In this document: positions 13,666 through 15,797 of the stretch, piece by piece
Numbering within the stretch: the stretch's first letter is position 1
Layout: each line of letters opens with the position of its first letter
From: Dehalococcoidales bacterium
GTDB lineage: Bacteria > Chloroflexota > Dehalococcoidia > Dehalococcoidales > RBG-16-60-22
Direction of reading: 5' to 3'
Length of the DNA stretch: 15,797 nt
Assembly: GCA_016783105.1 (NCBI GenBank)
Contig: JADHXF010000040.1
Span: 1 to 15,797 of the forward strand
Translations under genes and position numbers: made by a program
Notes under the pieces: model-generated
Databases searched by the model: none
What the model was told of the DNA's origin: nothing
What the model saw: only the letters and a program-made list of their open reading frames with translations

Positions 13666-13685
13666 ATATTAAGGAGGGAAGGCAT

Positions 13686-13949
13686 ATGCAGTCCAGCTTG
13701 ATCGGGAAGATTGAAAAGGCGAATCGCTATGCTCAGGAAACCGACCGCGTAACCTTCAACGAACTGGCCGTAAAATTCCGTGGCGAGAACGACAATTATA
13801 ACACCAGCTATCAAGATGGCCGGTGGCATTGCACCTGCCCTTTCTTCTCTAACTGGGGACTCTGCAGTCATACTATGGCGCTGCAGAAAATTCTCGGCAA
13901 TATGCTCCCCGCAGAGGCCCAAACATCTCATCACGAGCTTGCCCGATAA
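13686..13949 (+). CDS. Small SWIM zinc-finger protein
   Basis: This 87-residue protein carries the SWIM signature CxCx(n)CxH: C49, C51, C60 and H62 in the stretch HCTCPFFSNWGLCSHTMAL at 48-66. SWIM domains bind zinc and are found fused to SWI2/SNF2 helicases, MuDR transposases and kinases, where they mediate DNA or protein contacts; here the domain stands almost alone. The first half (KIEKANRYAQETDRVTFNELAVKF, about 8-31) is predicted helical then beta-like and should complete the fold. A strong ribosome-binding site, AAGGAGG at 13671-13677, lies 8 bases before the ATG. An attenuator-like hairpin sits just upstream. No function can be assigned; pyrF follows after about 66 bases. Confidence 0.85.
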   Translation: MQSSLIGKIEKANRYAQETDRVTFNELAVKFRGENDNYNTSYQDGRWHCTCPFFSNWGLCSHTMALQKILGNMLPAEAQTSHHELAR

Positions 13950-14015
13950 TACTGGTAAGTTGGCGTGCCTTCCACTGGCCGCTTTTACCCGCTTTTATCT
14001 GCGAAGGACCAGATG

Positions 14016-14834
14016 ATGTTCATGGAAAAGCTGACCGGAGCTACGAGAAAGAACCAGAGCCTTCTTTGCATTGGCCTCGACCCTGACCAGGAGAGAATGC
14101 CCGGCAACGTCAGTGTTATTGAGTTTAACCGGGCTATCATTGAGGCCACCTCCGACCAGGTCTGTGCCTACAAGCTGAATTTCGCTTTCTACGAAGCGCT
14201 GGGTGACGACGGAATGAGCATACTGAAACAGACTAGAAACTTCATTCCCGATGACATTCCGGTTATCGGTGATGCCAAGCGCGGGGACATTGGCAATACG
14301 GCCAAAGCTTATGCCCGGGCCATTTTCACTTACTTTGACTTTGATGCCACCACGGTAAGCCCCTACCTCGGCTATGATTCCATAGCGCCGTTCCTGGAGT
14401 ACCAGGACCGCGGTATCTTCATTCTCTGCCGCACCTCAAATGCCGGCGCCATTGACTTTCAGGCGCTCAATACCGAAATAGGAGATAACAAATATCTTCC
14501 TCTGTTTCAGGTTGTTGCCCGAAAAGCAGGGGAATGGAACATTCACGGCAATATCGGCCTGGTGGTAGGTGCCACCTATCCTGAGGAACTGGAAATCATC
14601 CGCCAGCAGCACCCCGATATGCCGCTTTTAATTCCGGGCATCGGTGCGCAGGGGGGAGACCTGGAGCTTACCGTCCGCTACGGGGTTGACCGCCACGGCG
14701 AGAAAGCAATCATAAACTCCTCAAGGCAGGTTCTCTATGCCTCAAAGGGAGAGGATTTTGCCCCAGCGGCACGCCAGGCGGCCATTAACCTGAGAGAGCA
14801 GATTAACTACCACGTTAAAGAAACCATCTCCTGA
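14016..14834 (+). CDS. pyrF: Orotidine 5'-phosphate decarboxylase
   Basis: PyrF decarboxylates OMP to UMP, the last step of UMP synthesis. At 272 residues it belongs to the longer type-2 form of the family. The substrate and catalytic motifs are LLCIGLDPD at 16-24, AYKLNFAFYEALG at 51-63, the catalytic DAKRGD at 86-91 (D86, K88, D91) with IGNTAKAYA after it, and the phosphate-binding PGIGAQGGD at 207-215. The frame opens at a GTG at 13965, but that extension lacks a ribosome-binding site; AAGGA at 14004-14008 supports ATG 14013 or 14016, and an ATG at 14022 is also possible. I chose 14016 for its 7-base spacing. pyrD lies 11 kb upstream, so the pyrimidine genes are split. Confidence 0.95.
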   Translation: MFMEKLTGATRKNQSLLCIGLDPDQERMPGNVSVIEFNRAIIEATSDQVCAYKLNFAFYEALGDDGMSILKQTRNFIPDDIPVIGDAKRGDIGNTAKAYARAIFTYFDFDATTVSPYLGYDSIAPFLEYQDRGIFILCRTSNAGAIDFQALNTEIGDNKYLPLFQVVARKAGEWNIHGNIGLVVGATYPEELEIIRQQHPDMPLLIPGIGAQGGDLELTVRYGVDRHGEKAIINSSRQVLYASKGEDFAPAARQAAINLREQINYHVKETIS

Positions 14835-14862
14835 TTTATACTTCCAGTCTTGATTCAGAGCC

Positions 14863-15225
14863 ATGGACATAAAAATCGGCGATACTGTCCGTTTGAAGAA
14901 AAAACACCCCTGCGGCAGCTATGAGTGGCAGGTGGTGAGGCTCGGTGCCGATATCGGCATAAAATGTTTACAATGCCAGCATCGCATCCTCCTGCCGAGA
15001 AGTGTCCTTGAGCGCAGAATAAAGGCCATTATCTCCAGAGAAGAACCCGCGCCCGGAAAAACGGCTATTGACCGTGTGAGGGAGCTCGAAGAGAAATTGG
15101 CCGATTTGCTGGCGCGCTGGCCAGCCCACTCGGTGCCACTGCACATGTGGCAGCAGCGTGAGGACATCGAGGAGGAACTGGATAGGCTGAGAAAGGAGCC
15201 AGAAATAGCCGAAGATGCCGGGTAA
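14863..15225 (+). CDS. DUF951 family protein with C-terminal helical extension
   Basis: The first 60 or so residues match DUF951: MDIKIGDTVRLKKKHPCGSYEWQVVRLGADIGIKCLQC, with the HPCGS motif at 15-19, a CxxC pair at C35/C38 and the ILLPRSVLERRIKAI ending. The family is a small beta-barrel-like protein of unknown function found mainly in Firmicutes and Chloroflexota, often about 65 residues. Here the chain continues to 120 with a charged helical tail; residues 67-86 and 97-112 look like coiled coil (VRELEEKLADLL, DIEEELDRLRKE). The ATG at 14863 is the only sensible start, with a weak upstream GAG. The stop overlaps the ferredoxin gene by 11 bp, implying coupling. No function is assigned. Confidence 0.85.
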   Translation: MDIKIGDTVRLKKKHPCGSYEWQVVRLGADIGIKCLQCQHRILLPRSVLERRIKAIISREEPAPGKTAIDRVRELEEKLADLLARWPAHSVPLHMWQQREDIEEELDRLRKEPEIAEDAG

Positions 15226-15427
15226 GATGGCCATGGTGGTCTTTGATAAATGCCAGCCGGAAAAGTGTCAGCATGGAGCCTGCCTTGCGCTAGCCGCCTG
15301 CCCACACCGGCTTATCAAACAGGAAGCCCCCACTACCAAACCCATGTTCCACCCCTCAACCTGCCAGGGCTGCGGCGATTGCGCCCGCGCCTGTCCACTG
15401 AAGGCGGTACAGGTCTTTAAATTGTAA
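15215..15427 (+). CDS. Mini-ferredoxin with two Cys clusters (ABCE1/RLI-like 4Fe-4S protein)
   Basis: This protein of 70 residues or fewer has eight cysteines in two groups. The second, CQGCGDCARACP at 50-61, is a canonical CxxCxxCxxxCP 4Fe-4S motif. The first has spacing C13-x4-C18-x4-C23-x5-C29-P (CQPEKCQHGACLALAACP). A first CxPxxC-type cluster followed by a canonical one resembles the N-terminal iron-sulfur domain of archaeal and eukaryotic RLI/ABCE1, but here no ATPase follows. It could carry two 4Fe-4S clusters and act as an electron carrier. The ATG at 15215 overlaps the DUF951 stop; ATGs at 15227 and 15233 are plausible shorter starts. The partner enzyme is unknown. Confidence 0.75.
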   Translation: MPGKMAMVVFDKCQPEKCQHGACLALAACPHRLIKQEAPTTKPMFHPSTCQGCGDCARACPLKAVQVFKL

Positions 15428-15485
15428 CTGCTTGTTCAGTTTGTGCTTAAGGTAAATAAGGTTTCAGGAGTTTTTACAGCATAAA

Positions 15486-15797
15486 ATGACCCGCCGCATT
15501 ATGCATATCGATTTAGACGCCTTCTTTGTCTCCGTAGAGCAGGTACTCAAACCGGAACTGAGAGGTAAACCGGTGGTCGTCGGCGGCAAGCCCGATAGAA
15601 GAGGCGTTGTGGCCGCCGCCTCCTATGAGGCCCGCGCCTACGGCGTGCATTCCGCCATGCCGTTGCTCACCGCCAGCCGCCTCTGTCCGCAGGCCATATT
15701 CATCGAGGGCAACTACAAACGCTACCAGCAGGCCTCGGCAAAATTTATGGCCATTCTGGGCGACTTCTCCCCTTATCTGGAACCGATGGGCATTGAC
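15486..15797 (+). CDS. dinB: DNA polymerase IV (Y-family), 5' part
   Basis: The first 104 codons of a Y-family translesion polymerase are present; the gene continues past the window. The N-terminal motif [13 protein letters not shown] at 7-19 supplies catalytic D9 and the steric-gate residue F14. The palm and fingers follow with [27 protein letters not shown] at about 29-55 and [15 protein letters not shown] at 57-71, all typical of DinB. The visible part ends at LEPMGID, where the catalytic D104 is the last residue and the expected Glu is the next codon. The ATG at 15486 has only a distant AGGAG at 15466-15470 (15 bases away), so initiation may be inefficient or use M6 at 15501. The product performs error-prone bypass of lesions. 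Confidence 0.95.
   Translation, partial: MTRRIMHIDLDAFFVSVEQVLKPELRGKPVVVGGKPDRRGVVAAASYEARAYGVHSAMPLLTASRLCPQAIFIEGNYKRYQQASAKFMAILGDFSPYLEPMGID

Noticed and set aside
13561..13685. Known riboswitch class in the SWIM leader
   Set aside because: I compared the leader with remembered consensus features of c-di-GMP, fluoride, TPP, glycine, ZTP and guanidine riboswitches and found no convincing match. A covariance-model search would be decisive.

Overview
This window is a bacterial chromosome segment of moderate-to-high GC content, densely packed with housekeeping genes in short operons on both strands. The gene set, including a MiaB of about 417 residues, a tiny SWIM zinc-finger protein, a DUF951 protein with a tail and a mini-ferredoxin, suggests an anaerobic Chloroflexota (Dehalococcoidia-like) bacterium. 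That placement is my inference from gene content. I see no phage, transposon, integrase or CRISPR.

Layout. (1) 1-1793, plus strand: the last 28 codons of a TrmO/TsaA-type tRNA methyltransferase, then an ATPase and a permease of a ZnuCB/TroBC-type metal ABC transporter. (2) 1846-3615, plus: an MBL-fold hydrolase and a class 1B dihydroorotate dehydrogenase (pyrD). (3) 3618-4689, minus: ybeY and a flavin-reductase-fold protein, overlapping by 8 bp. (4) 4809-9048, plus: tRNA-Ser(GCT), a perfect GNRA-loop hairpin, miaB, yajC, nadB and nadC. (5) 9034-13442, minus: fmdB-like zinc ribbon, dtd, a Fur-family regulator, then a second complete metal ABC system (binding lipoprotein, ATPase, permease) ending in an overlapping SAM-dependent methyltransferase gene. 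(6) 13596-15797, plus: a leader with a terminator-like hairpin, a SWIM protein, pyrF, a DUF951 protein, an ABCE1/RLI-like mini-ferredoxin, and the start of dinB, which runs off the window.

How the genes work together. The most system-like part is the Fur/ABC/methyltransferase cluster at 9034-12708. The same 16-bp dyad geometry (TTGCAA-N4-TTGCAA) lies in front of both the fur gene and the binding-protein gene, which suggests one regulator controlling itself and the transporter. The binding protein belongs to the ZnuA/TroA fold family but appears to lack two of the three canonical histidine ligands, and the co-transcribed methyltransferase carries a Cys/His cluster. The substrate may therefore differ from free zinc. 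The remaining genes are core metabolism: NAD synthesis (nadB, nadC), pyrimidine synthesis (pyrD, pyrF), tRNA modification and quality control (trmO, miaB, dtd), ribosome maturation (ybeY), protein export (yajC) and translesion synthesis (dinB).

No intergenic stretch exceeds 300 bases. The longest, 13443-13685, holds the SWIM leader RNA candidate. Several starts were moved inward from the longest open frame where a ribosome-binding site or family alignment favoured it. Four genes in the minus-strand cluster appear to use GTG or TTG starts.
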